Below, in pieces: positions 1 to 6,700 of a stretch of 10,808 nucleotides of DNA. The DNA is from Anaerolineales bacterium UBA6668. GTDB lineage: Bacteria; Chloroflexota; Anaerolineae; Anaerolineales; UBA6668. The notes under the pieces were generated by a model. It worked only from the letters and a program-made list of their open reading frames with translations, ran no database searches and was not told the DNA's origin. A program made the position numbers and the translations under genes. The stretch covers positions 8,206 to 19,013 of the forward strand of contig DKKK01000201.1 of NCBI GenBank assembly GCA_002455215.1. The letters run 5' to 3'. Positions within the stretch are counted from its first letter, which is position 1. Each line of letters starts with the position of its first letter.

Positions 1-2
1 GC

Positions 3-87
3 CGCAATCACAGTTGCATTTGACACGAGTCGAATATAGGAGTTTTTGCTCAAGGCAAAAATGCAATTTCCAGTTGTGCCGAATACA
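3..87 (+). repeat. Hairpin repeat, copy A
   Basis: This is a copy of a short interspersed repeat also found at 3579-3664. A hand alignment of the two gives about 64 identical positions of 86 with one gap. Shared blocks are CGCAATCAC at 3-11, CGAAT at 31-35, GTTTTT at 42-47, GCAATTTCC at 63-71 and a second CGAATA box at 80-85. The centre folds into a hairpin, TTTTTGC (43-49) with GCAAAAA (55-61) around TCAAG. The copy begins at the window edge and may continue to the left. It ends 3 bases before the stop codon of the GNAT gene, which is read on the other strand. No T-run follows the hairpin on the minus strand, so it is not a convincing terminator. Confidence 0.65.
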
Positions 88-90
88 ATT

Positions 91-1065
91 TCATAATATC
101 AATCGCATATCGTGCGTATGCTGACGTGGAAAGAAGTTAAATTCTGCAAATGTCGGCACGCCTTGTTGATAAGGGTAGTGAACTTGTATCAGGGATTGCA
201 GGCGTTGTAGCCGCTGGATGGCTTTGTAGAGAAAACTGGGCAATAATCGTTCTTGAAACAGTGGGTTGATTACCAACTCGATAGGTTGAATACTGGCAAA
301 GGGCAGGCGCATCCATCCGGCAATCTCTTGTGTTTGCTGGTTAACCCAATCTTCATTGCTTAATAGCAATCCTGACAACACGCGTTGAACAAACCAACTG
401 ATGCGGTGTGTTTGGCTTTTGGGGCGTGTCTCTTGCCAATCGAGTCCATTTGGGCGATAGGTCATCAAAAATTTGTGGATGGCAGGTAGTTCTTGCCAAT
501 TGGCATGGTGTAACGCGGTGTTTGGGACGGGTGGAGATGGCTTGCCGTAGAAGTTGCGTTCCCAAAGCGTGTAGGTCGCCACAATCTCAAAACCCGCCCG
601 TTTGTACAAGTCAATTGCCGACTGATTGGCAACATCTACCTGAAGTGAAACCGCTTTGGCATCTGTTTGATAGACTTTCTCCAGTGCAGTGTGTACCAGT
701 TGGCTAGCGATTCCGCGCCGCCGGTATTCGGGCAATACGGCAACATTTGCGATGAGCCAGTGCTTGCCTTCTTTGGCGCTGGGTTGCAGGCTAAGATGCC
801 CAACTATATGCCCATCTTGCTCAAAAATAAAACCACTTTCAGAAAATTGCACCGCTCCCAACTGTGCAATGAACCACAACAATAGTTTATGTTGGGCAAA
901 CCAACGTAGTTCAGACATATTGCGGAAATCTAGCGCGGTGAACGTATTCTGAAAGGCAATCTCCATTAAGTCTGCCACTTGAGCTAAGTCACTCTGAATA
1001 CGGAGAGCGCGAACACCGGAACGAATGGGCAAGGAGTGTGGTTGTTGCATACAGGCAAAAGGCAC
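91..1065 (-). CDS. GNAT family N-acetyltransferase with a degenerate second half
   Basis: This is a likely acyl-CoA-dependent N-acetyltransferase of 324 aa; the substrate cannot be told. Residues about 20-170 form one GNAT domain. The acetyl-CoA-binding motif A is at about 106-124, with the RRRGIAS pyrophosphate loop (R/Q-x-x-G-x-A type), followed by the usual N-x-x-A-x-x-L-Y-x-x-x-G-F signature at 147-159. Single-domain GNATs are usually about 150-180 aa. The remaining 150 residues (about 175-324) lack a visible motif A and may be a decayed second GNAT fold, as in two-domain GNATs (inference). The listed start is GTG at 1065, 5 nt after the stop of the glycosyltransferase gene. An ATG at 1050 (residue 6) is an equally good start, and neither has a clear ribosome site. 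It is the last gene of the minus-strand operon, and its stop (TGA at 93-91) touches repeat copy A. Confidence 0.85.
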   Translation of the reverse strand: MPFACMQQPHSLPIRSGVRALRIQSDLAQVADLMEIAFQNTFTALDFRNMSELRWFAQHKLLLWFIAQLGAVQFSESGFIFEQDGHIVGHLSLQPSAKEGKHWLIANVAVLPEYRRRGIASQLVHTALEKVYQTDAKAVSLQVDVANQSAIDLYKRAGFEIVATYTLWERNFYGKPSPPVPNTALHHANWQELPAIHKFLMTYRPNGLDWQETRPKSQTHRISWFVQRVLSGLLLSNEDWVNQQTQEIAGWMRLPFASIQPIELVINPLFQERLLPSFLYKAIQRLQRLQSLIQVHYPYQQGVPTFAEFNFFPRQHTHDMRLIL

Positions 1066-1070
1066 AGCGG

Positions 1071-2213
1071 CTATGCGGTAGCAAATGGCAAAAACTCTGC
1101 CAATTCGTGAGCTATCTCAATCGCAGAATTCGGACGTGAAATGCGCTGGGCGTTTTTGAGCAAATTCTCGCGTTCCGTGCTGGACATGTTGCTGACCAAA
1201 GTGACAGCTTTCAACACTTCATTGGGCGTAGGCGCCCAAAATCCAGCCTGGTTATCCACTACATAGCGCACGTTACCGTATTCTTGACCGGGGATAGCGC
1301 TGGAGAGAATCAAAGGGCGACCTGCACCAAGCGCTTCCATCACACTAGATGGACCGGCTTTGGTCACCACAATATCTGCGGCAGTCATTAGGTCGGGCAT
1401 ATTGGTGACAAATCCGTAGGAATGCACTGGCAAACGCCAATTTTGCGCTTTTAATTTTTGGTGCAGTTCCTTGTTGCGCCCACATACCACTGCCAATTGA
1501 ATCGGTAAACCGCTTTCCGCCAAACTGTGAGTGATTTTTTCCAGCGGACCCATCCCATCACCCCCCCCGACAATAAGGGCCGTCAAAGGCTCTGCTTGCC
1601 AGCCCAACTGTTGACGCAATTCTGATTGCGCCGTAGCGACTCGTCCAAAACGCAAAGAAATAGGCAAGCCGGTTACCTTGACTTGTTTCGGCGACACCCC
1701 ACAGCGGATGGCATGGTTGCGAGCGGCTTCGGTGGGAGTCAGGATACGATCTACTTCCGGGCGATACCAAAAAGCATGGGTGCTGACCAAGTCGGTGACT
1801 ACAGTAACATACGGTGGGCGTCTGCCGCCTAAGGCACGCAAACTTCCATCTTGTAACAAGGGGTGTACGCATATAATCAAGTCCGCCGAGCGTAATTCTT
1901 CTGCTAGGCGGAACATGCCCTTACGCATGATGGGCCAACTCATGCGGCTCATCGCTCGCGCACGCTTGGGACCATTGGTCATGTGGTAAGTTGGTCCCCA
2001 AGTGGTATCCTTGCCATGTTTTATGACAGTTGGATACCAATCGGGAAATTTGCGAAATGGGTAGGGTGTGTAATCTTTAAAAACATCTATCAGCCGAGTA
2101 TGCACTCGGTCTCCGTACACTTGTTGCAACCCTTCGCAAATGGCTTCGGCAGATGCGCGGTGTCCACCACCAGTATCAGACATTAGAATTACGATTTGAG
2201 CAGGAGATGACAT
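1071..2213 (-). CDS. MGDG synthase / processive glycolipid glycosyltransferase family protein
   Basis: This 380-aa protein has the two-domain GT-B layout of family GT28. The N-terminal half resembles MGDG_synth: residues 12-25 hold SDTGGGHRASAEAI, the glycine-rich acceptor-side loop, and HPLLQDG lies near 116-122. The C-terminal half resembles Glyco_tran_28: a GGGDGMG loop, YGFVTNMPDLMTAADIVVTK, then GPSSVMEALGAGRP and PGQEYGN, the expected nucleotide-sugar-binding region. Known relatives (plant MGD1, Bacillus UgtP) transfer galactose or glucose from a UDP-sugar to diacylglycerol at the inner face of the membrane, and MurG is a more distant cousin. The acceptor and sugar here are not determined. 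The ATG start at 2213 is supported by AAGGA, which overlaps the upstream stop codon and lies 9 nt before the ATG. An eight-C tract at 1561-1568 (eight G in the gene) codes for the glycine loop and is a possible slippage site. The gene sits between the DUF951 and GNAT genes in one operon. Confidence 0.9.
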   Translation of the reverse strand: MSSPAQIVILMSDTGGGHRASAEAICEGLQQVYGDRVHTRLIDVFKDYTPYPFRKFPDWYPTVIKHGKDTTWGPTYHMTNGPKRARAMSRMSWPIMRKGMFRLAEELRSADLIICVHPLLQDGSLRALGGRRPPYVTVVTDLVSTHAFWYRPEVDRILTPTEAARNHAIRCGVSPKQVKVTGLPISLRFGRVATAQSELRQQLGWQAEPLTALIVGGGDGMGPLEKITHSLAESGLPIQLAVVCGRNKELHQKLKAQNWRLPVHSYGFVTNMPDLMTAADIVVTKAGPSSVMEALGAGRPLILSSAIPGQEYGNVRYVVDNQAGFWAPTPNEVLKAVTLVSNMSSTERENLLKNAQRISRPNSAIEIAHELAEFLPFATA

Positions 2214-2225
2214 TCTTCAAATTCC

Positions 2226-2432
2226 TTAAGGGGTTGACGTGGGGGATGATAGAATTTTTTTTAGGCGTTTTTCGAACTCTCGGCGCGGTAATAAAACACG
2301 TTTTTGGCAAGTGTTGCACTCAATGCCAATATCTGCTCCGAGACGTACCACCGTCCACTCGTAGCCACCGCAGGGATGTGGCTTGCGCAGGCGTACCACT
2401 GCGCCAGTTTCAATTGCAATTGGCTTGTTCAT
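2226..2432 (-). CDS. DUF951 family protein
   Basis: This small protein of 68 aa is the usual length for DUF951, a family of unknown function known mainly from Firmicutes and related Gram-positive-type lineages. Recognition rests on the pattern V-x-L-R-K-P-H-P-C-G-x-x-x-W at residues 13-26, then R-x-G-A-D-I-G-I-x-C at 30-39 and a K/R-rich end at 44-60. Cys21, Cys39 and Cys42 with His19 could hold a zinc ion, and the fold is probably a small beta-barrel that might contact nucleic acid (inference). Its ATG overlaps the stop of the preceding gene by ATGA (2432-2429), which suggests translational coupling. Its TAA (2228-2226) overlaps the ribosome site of the glycosyltransferase. No function is assigned. 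Confidence 0.88.
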   Translation of the reverse strand: MNKPIAIETGAVVRLRKPHPCGGYEWTVVRLGADIGIECNTCQKRVLLPRREFEKRLKKILSSPTSTP

Positions 2433-3130
2433 CCGGTTGATGTGGGTTGAGCGGCAAATACTTGGGTAGAACTGCGGATATTATGCACTGCGCCTTCTGC
2501 ACCGCGTGGATCCCAAGAGACACGTTGATTTGCAACGGGGGAAAGCAATGTGCCATGAGCCGTCAAAGTGCGGACAGCCATCCCATGCCGGTACAAAATG
2601 GTGGTGCGGGTACGCACGCCGGGACTTAAGATGCGGATGTAGTCCGGCTCGTTGTAGCGTTGCCAAGCTTCGTCTACTTGGCGTGGCGCGTAAATAAGAA
2701 TGCCATACCCTCCACTAACCCCGATATGTTCGGGCGCTTGCGGACCCAGTCGGTCGAATACCAAAACGCCATCGATGATTTTTCCGCTAAAAGAACGTAC
2801 ATGGAGCGGTCTGCCGGCAAAGGTCACATTGGTTTGGAGATAGGTCTCACCATCAAAATGGATGTAAACGAGATTATCAAAAGGCGCCGCACCCGGCGTG
2901 CCACTAAAGTCATCGTATGGCAGGGGGTTTCCCATCAAGTCGAAAAGCTCAATATGGTCATGCCAGATGCCATTCATCATCATTAAGGTGTGTGCAACAG
3001 TACCGGGAATCATTGTAGTCAGGGGTGCTTTGGGGGGATGTTGACCAAGCCAATGGAAAAAGGTTTCGATGGATACCGAATATAAACTATACAACCAAAT
3101 TTTTGTTATTGAACCGTTTATATTCGCCAC
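2429..3130 (-). CDS. Conserved-looking hypothetical protein, possible lipocalin-like beta-barrel
   Basis: I do not recognise this protein with certainty. The open frame gives up to 233 aa from a GTG at 3130, but the first ~39 residues are doubtful. They are encoded next to and across CGAATAT boxes of the hairpin repeat, and no ribosome site is seen. ATG at 3013 (194 aa) or the ATG cluster at 2983-2977 are alternatives without better sites. From residue about 54 the sequence looks like alternating beta-strands: G-I-W-H-D-H-I-E-L-F-D near the start, a glycine-rich GVSGGYGILIYAP segment, and R-T-R-T-T-I-L-Y-R-H-G-M-A-V-R-T-L-T near the end. A G-x-W opening and such strands fit calycin/lipocalin-type or DUF3598-like barrels, which is only a suggestion. 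There is no signal peptide or membrane helix. It overlaps the DUF951 gene by 4 bases and heads the operon. Confidence 0.65.
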   Translation of the reverse strand: MANINGSITKIWLYSLYSVSIETFFHWLGQHPPKAPLTTMIPGTVAHTLMMMNGIWHDHIELFDLMGNPLPYDDFSGTPGAAPFDNLVYIHFDGETYLQTNVTFAGRPLHVRSFSGKIIDGVLVFDRLGPQAPEHIGVSGGYGILIYAPRQVDEAWQRYNEPDYIRILSPGVRTRTTILYRHGMAVRTLTAHGTLLSPVANQRVSWDPRGAEGAVHNIRSSTQVFAAQPTSTG

Positions 3131-3200
3131 GTCTGCCGAATATCGAGTTGCGTTTTTTCATTAACCAAAAAAAGTGCAATTTCTGTCCGTTTCAAATATC
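3131..3200 (+). repeat. Hairpin repeat, copy B (longer loop)
   Basis: This diverged copy carries the same ordered blocks as copies A and C: CCGAATAT at 3136-3143, a T-run, an A-run, GCAATTTC at 3176-3183 and a second, altered box CAAATAT at 3193-3199. The two boxes are 56 bases apart, against 49 in A and C. The extra length is in the stem and loop. The hairpin pairs TTGCGTTTTTT (3148-3158) with AAAAAAAGTGCAA (3169-3179 used), giving 11 pairs of which two are G-T. It lies directly upstream of the listed GTG of the hypothetical gene, and another CCGAATATA box occurs inside that open frame at 3076-3084. Confidence 0.5.
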
Positions 3201-3210
3201 TAATACGGTG

Positions 3211-3250
3211 GAGTATTGGCGTTTTCCTCTGATGCAGATTTACCTGTGCG
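3211..3250 (+). repeat. Hairpin repeat, degenerate copy D
   Basis: This is a decayed partial copy. GGCGTTTTCCTCTGATG at 3218-3234 matches GGCGTTTTTCCTTGATG of copy C (3616-3632) with two single-base indels. It is followed by CAGATTT and CCTGTGCG, where copy C has GCAATTTCC and CCGTGTCG. The A-run that would close the hairpin is missing, so this copy can no longer fold in the same way. Confidence 0.35.
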
Positions 3251-3524
3251 CTCTGTTAGTGGGCGTGGCACGCAGAGCGGAACGACAAAACACGCAGAAA
3301 ACATTGAAATAAATGAACGAATCCCTGCCAAGTCGGAAATTCCCCCCGCTTCGCCAGATTGATTGGTTTTTTAAAACAAGGCTGAGCAGTTACAGTTATT
3401 TTACCATTTTAAGAGCGATAACAAGCAAATTTCCCCATGACTCGGCATACATGAAGATTACCCGGAGCATATCAAATATCATAACTTGTCTGAATTCTTG
3501 TATGGGCATCCACCTAAAGCGACT

Positions 3525-3604
3525 GTGATTGCGAGTCGTACCAACGGCAAAATCCTATACACTGCAAAATGGGTTTGTCGCAATCACTGTTGTATGCGAC
3601 TCGC
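3525..3604. repeat. Overlapping inverted repeats beside copy C
   Basis: GTGATTGCGA (3525-3534) is a perfect inverted match to TCGCAATCAC (3578-3587). The overlapping GCGAGTCG (3531-3538) is a perfect inverted match to CGACTCGC (3597-3604). The two pairings share GCGA on the left arm, so they cannot form together in full. The right arm is the beginning of repeat copy C, so the left arm may be the end of an inverted partial copy. The inner 43-58 bases hold no gene. Confidence 0.55.
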
Positions 3605-3664
3605 GTCCGAATGTCGGCGTTTTTCCTTGATGAAAAAGCGCAATTTCCATCCGTGTCGAATATA
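3579..3664 (+). repeat. Hairpin repeat, copy C
   Basis: This is the best-preserved complete copy in the window and runs in the same direction as copy A. Ordered blocks are CGCAATCAC (3579-3587), CGAATGT (3608-3614), GGCGTTTTTC (3616-3625), GAAAAAGCGC (3632-3641), CAATTTCC (3641-3648) and CGAATATA (3657-3664). The hairpin GCGTTTTTC / GAAAAAGCGC has nine pairs with one bulged G around CTTGAT. Compared with copy A, the inner pair next to the T-run is C-G here and G-C there, a compensating change that supports a folded role. The promoter of the sensor gene starts about 25 bases downstream. Confidence 0.65.
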
Positions 3665-3687
3665 GCAAAGAGAAAATTTAAGAAGCA

Positions 3688-3720
3688 TTGACCCAGTGCC
3701 TTATACCATTGTGTTATAAT
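3688..3720 (+). promoter_or_regulatory. Probable promoter of the sensor-kinase-like gene
   Basis: A perfect TATAAT at 3715-3720 is preceded by TGT at 3712-3714, giving an extended -10 element. A TTGACC at 3688-3693 could be the -35, but its 21-base spacing is too long for a standard site, so the extended -10 would have to carry most of the recognition. Transcription would start near 3727, about 45 bases before the start codon. The site lies between repeat copy C and the gene and is on the same strand as the gene. Confidence 0.55.
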
Positions 3721-3769
3721 AAGGTTGTCATTTACTTGGATTATGGTTAATTTGGATTGAACTGGTGAT

Positions 3770-6700
3770 TTGATGACCGACACACCCCCAATTTTTGCTC
3801 CTTATATTATTAGCAGTCTATTGATTGCTACGCTATTTATTGTTAATTTTTTGATTGAACTGCGGTTTTCGGTTGAATCCGTTAGCAGAAACGTATGGTT
3901 TGCTGGGATGCTTATTATCAGTGAGTTATTTGTTTCCGCTATCTATTTAATATTTGTAATTCATAGTGAATCATACATCCTGAATGTTGCAATACTGACT
4001 TTGGTATTCATTCCATTTATCTTTTCTGGTGCATATTTTGGTGCTGGTTTGGCAAGTGTTTTAGGGCTACCGATAGGGATGATTGCTTTTGTTTGCGACC
4101 CGCAAGGAGCGTTGTTTCCCCATGCGATTTGGGTGCTAATCGGTTGGGCGTTGGGAATCACTTTCCAATATTTACAGGTTTATGGCAAAACTTATAAAAT
4201 TATTAGCGCTTTTATCTTTACTGCTGGGGTAAGTGGTTTATTCTTGTGGCTATTACCTCCCAAAGAGATTTTTGTCTCATATTTTGAATACCTGTTCTCT
4301 TTTGGCGATGTGCAACTCAAAAAGTTTTGTTTATTTGTGCCGGCGTTGGCATTGGCTATGTTTATTTTTTTGCTGTATGTTACGCTTCGCAAGGATAACC
4401 GATGGGGCTTGCAAGGTACTTTTTTGCTTGATGTACTAAAAGAGTCCAATCTTCATAAACAATTTTTGCCCATCATCGTTGCTCTTGTTTTGATTGCTTC
4501 GTTTGCTTGGATTTTTATTCCAAGCATTTTGACCTTTAATCGCTTTATTGAAAGTCAATTTCGGGAAACCACACAAGATTATATTAAACAAATTGAAAAG
4601 GAATATACGGATTATCAAAGCCATATCTCAACCGAACTGGGTGCATTCCAAGATACACCACCAAGCGAAGCACAACTTAAATCATTGTCCACAAAGCTGT
4701 CCTTAGAAAAAATCAATTGGTATGCGAACCCAATGGATGAAGTACCGTCTTTGTGTTTTGAGCAAGGAAACCCAACCAACAATCTCACTGACTGCGCGTC
4801 TGCCGATGATTGGGCATTACGCATGGCAACACGCTACCCGCAATATTTTGATAAAGATGCGGTTTTGCATTTGTATCAACCGAATAGTGATAAAATTTAC
4901 TTAATTGTGCAACCGGCACAGGTTAGATTTCTACTGGTAATCAGTAAAACCGCGTTTATAAAAGAAATCCCATCTTTTTCGCGCTTTATCCAAATTGCAC
5001 CAGGTTATCATATCCAATTATTTGATAAATCCGGGAAAAATGATGGTGAACAATATAATGATTTTAGTTCCAACATTTTTCTTGGCGAGAGTGCTACACA
5101 TACCCAATTCTTGCAAGTGCCCTATTCCATGAGTTTTGCTTCGCAAGAAGAAGGCAAAAATTCGGGTACTGATATCAAAAATTGGCAGTTTATATTCAAT
5201 ATCCCTAGGGCAGAAATTGCTGAACAATTACAAGGGGTTGGCTATTTGTTTGGTGCTATTTTATTTTTATCGTTGGTGTTACTAAGCCTATTTATTTGGA
5301 GTTTGCTTGAAAAACCGAGTACGGAGCTAGAAAATATCACCTCGGCGACTCTCGCTTGGGAAGCCGGTAACTTTGAGAAAAAACTGGAGCGAAAATTTAA
5401 CGCGCATTCTGTGATGCGTCTAGGCAACCATCTCGAAAACTTGCGTGAAAAGCTTTCAAGACGTCAAAAAAATACAGAAAGTTTGTTGGAAATTGCGAGT
5501 GTTTTGGCGGTTGCGGATAAAGATATTTCTCATGCGATTGAAAAAACCCTTCTTCAACTGCAAAAATTGCTCGGCGCAAACGTGGTGCGTCTCAAATTAG
5601 ACCCACTTTGGCTGGCAAAAACAAACCTGCCGGGTAGCTTCTCCTGCGGGCAATTTCCCCAAAATTTGCACGCCTTCGAAACATTGCTGTATGACCAACA
5701 GTATATTTCCAAGCGACTTTATAACAGCAATTCAGACAAAATCAAAAGTAAAGCGCCGCAAGTCATTTTACAGCCCTTTGCACCCATTGCGGTTTTGGCA
5801 AATGTAGTGGACTTGGAAGGTGGAAGTGTGCTAGGCTTGCTCTGGGCAGGTAGGCAAGGAACAGAACCCTTTGCTCGTGACTACGAAGAAACGCTCCGCA
5901 CCGTATGCAACCACTTGGCTGTGGCTTTGGCAAAGTATCAAGCAGATTATCAACAAAGTGAAACCCTGCACCTGCTCAATGCTATTTTAGCCGTGGAAAA
6001 TAATCCGATTGTCGTGACCAATGACAAGCATCAACTGGTGATGGCAAATTCACGCGCTCATGAAGTATTGGAACTGCCCCCGACCTTATCGCCGGACAAA
6101 CCAACGCCAATACAAAAATTATATATCTCCAAAATTTTGAAAGATTTGCTGATTTCTGAAAAAGTTGGTGAAAATTTTGAAGACGCGATACTAGACGACC
6201 AAAACAGCTATCAAATCTCTCGTTCCAGAGTAGCGAGTTTTGGCGGATATGTTACGATTTTTAGTAATATTGCGCAATTCCGTGCCGAACAAGAGCGCCA
6301 GAGTATGTTTGTCAAGATGATGCTGGAAAACTTACGGCGACCTTTGGTGAGAATTGAAGGGTTTGCGCTACTGGTGGAAATGGCTGGCGAACTAAGCTCC
6401 GTGCAACAAGAGAAACTGGCAGAAATCAATACCGAAGTTTCATCTATCTACGAAGATTTGGACAAATTGGTCGATTCGCTCAGCAAAACCAAGACGGAGA
6501 ATCTCAATAAAAAGGAATGCTATTTGAATGATATTGTTAGAGATGAAATTGAAAATGTAAAAAGGCGCTCGGCACAAAGGCAAATTCAAGTTGTATTTCG
6601 CTCGGAAACCTTCATCCCGCAAATTTATGCAGATAGAGAATTACTGCGAATTGCAACCCGCAACCTGCTAAACAACGCGCTCACCTACACCCCCCAACAT

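Larger units (their letters stand above)
3131..3769. other. Gene-free, repeat-rich intergenic region between divergent genes
   Basis: These 639 bases separate the left operon (minus strand) from the sensor gene (plus strand). They hold hairpin repeat copies at 3131-3200, 3211-3250 and 3579-3664, an inverted repeat at 3525-3604, a short inverted repeat CGCTCTG (3249-3255) / CAGAGCG (3273-3279), and the sensor-gene promoter at 3688-3720. Open frames of 70-95 codons occur here (for example 3313-3528 on plus and 3514-3783 on minus). They lack ribosome sites, recognisable domains and sensible composition, and one crosses repeat copy C, so no gene is called. Confidence 0.6.

Noticed and set aside
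3..87. Repeat hairpin as a transcription terminator of the left operon
   Set aside because: On the minus strand the hairpin is not followed by a T-run, and the same element occurs upstream of genes as well.
3425..3450. Possible further repeat copy (GCAAATTTCC followed by CTCGGCATAC)
   Set aside because: Only one side of the element is similar and the match needs gaps. It is too weak against an AT-rich background to list.
3313..3528. 71-codon open frame on the plus strand in the intergenic region
   Set aside because: It has no ribosome site, no recognisable domain and ordinary intergenic composition, and its end runs into the inverted repeat beside copy C.
3131..3664. CRISPR-like array formed by the repeats
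   Set aside because: The copies are diverged, irregularly spaced and few, and have no uniform repeat/spacer lengths or cas genes nearby.
3770..3772. TTG as the start of the sensor gene
   Set aside because: The next codon is ATG with GGTGA 4 nt upstream. The TTG gives the listed coordinate but is the less likely initiator.
3514..3783. 89-codon open frame on the minus strand overlapping copy C and the sensor promoter
   Set aside because: It is antisense to the promoter and start of the sensor gene and is built largely from the repeat. Copies A and C read in the same minus-strand frame share some residues (F-x-T-x-G-N-C-x-F), but copy B is broken by stop codons, so a coding role is not supported.
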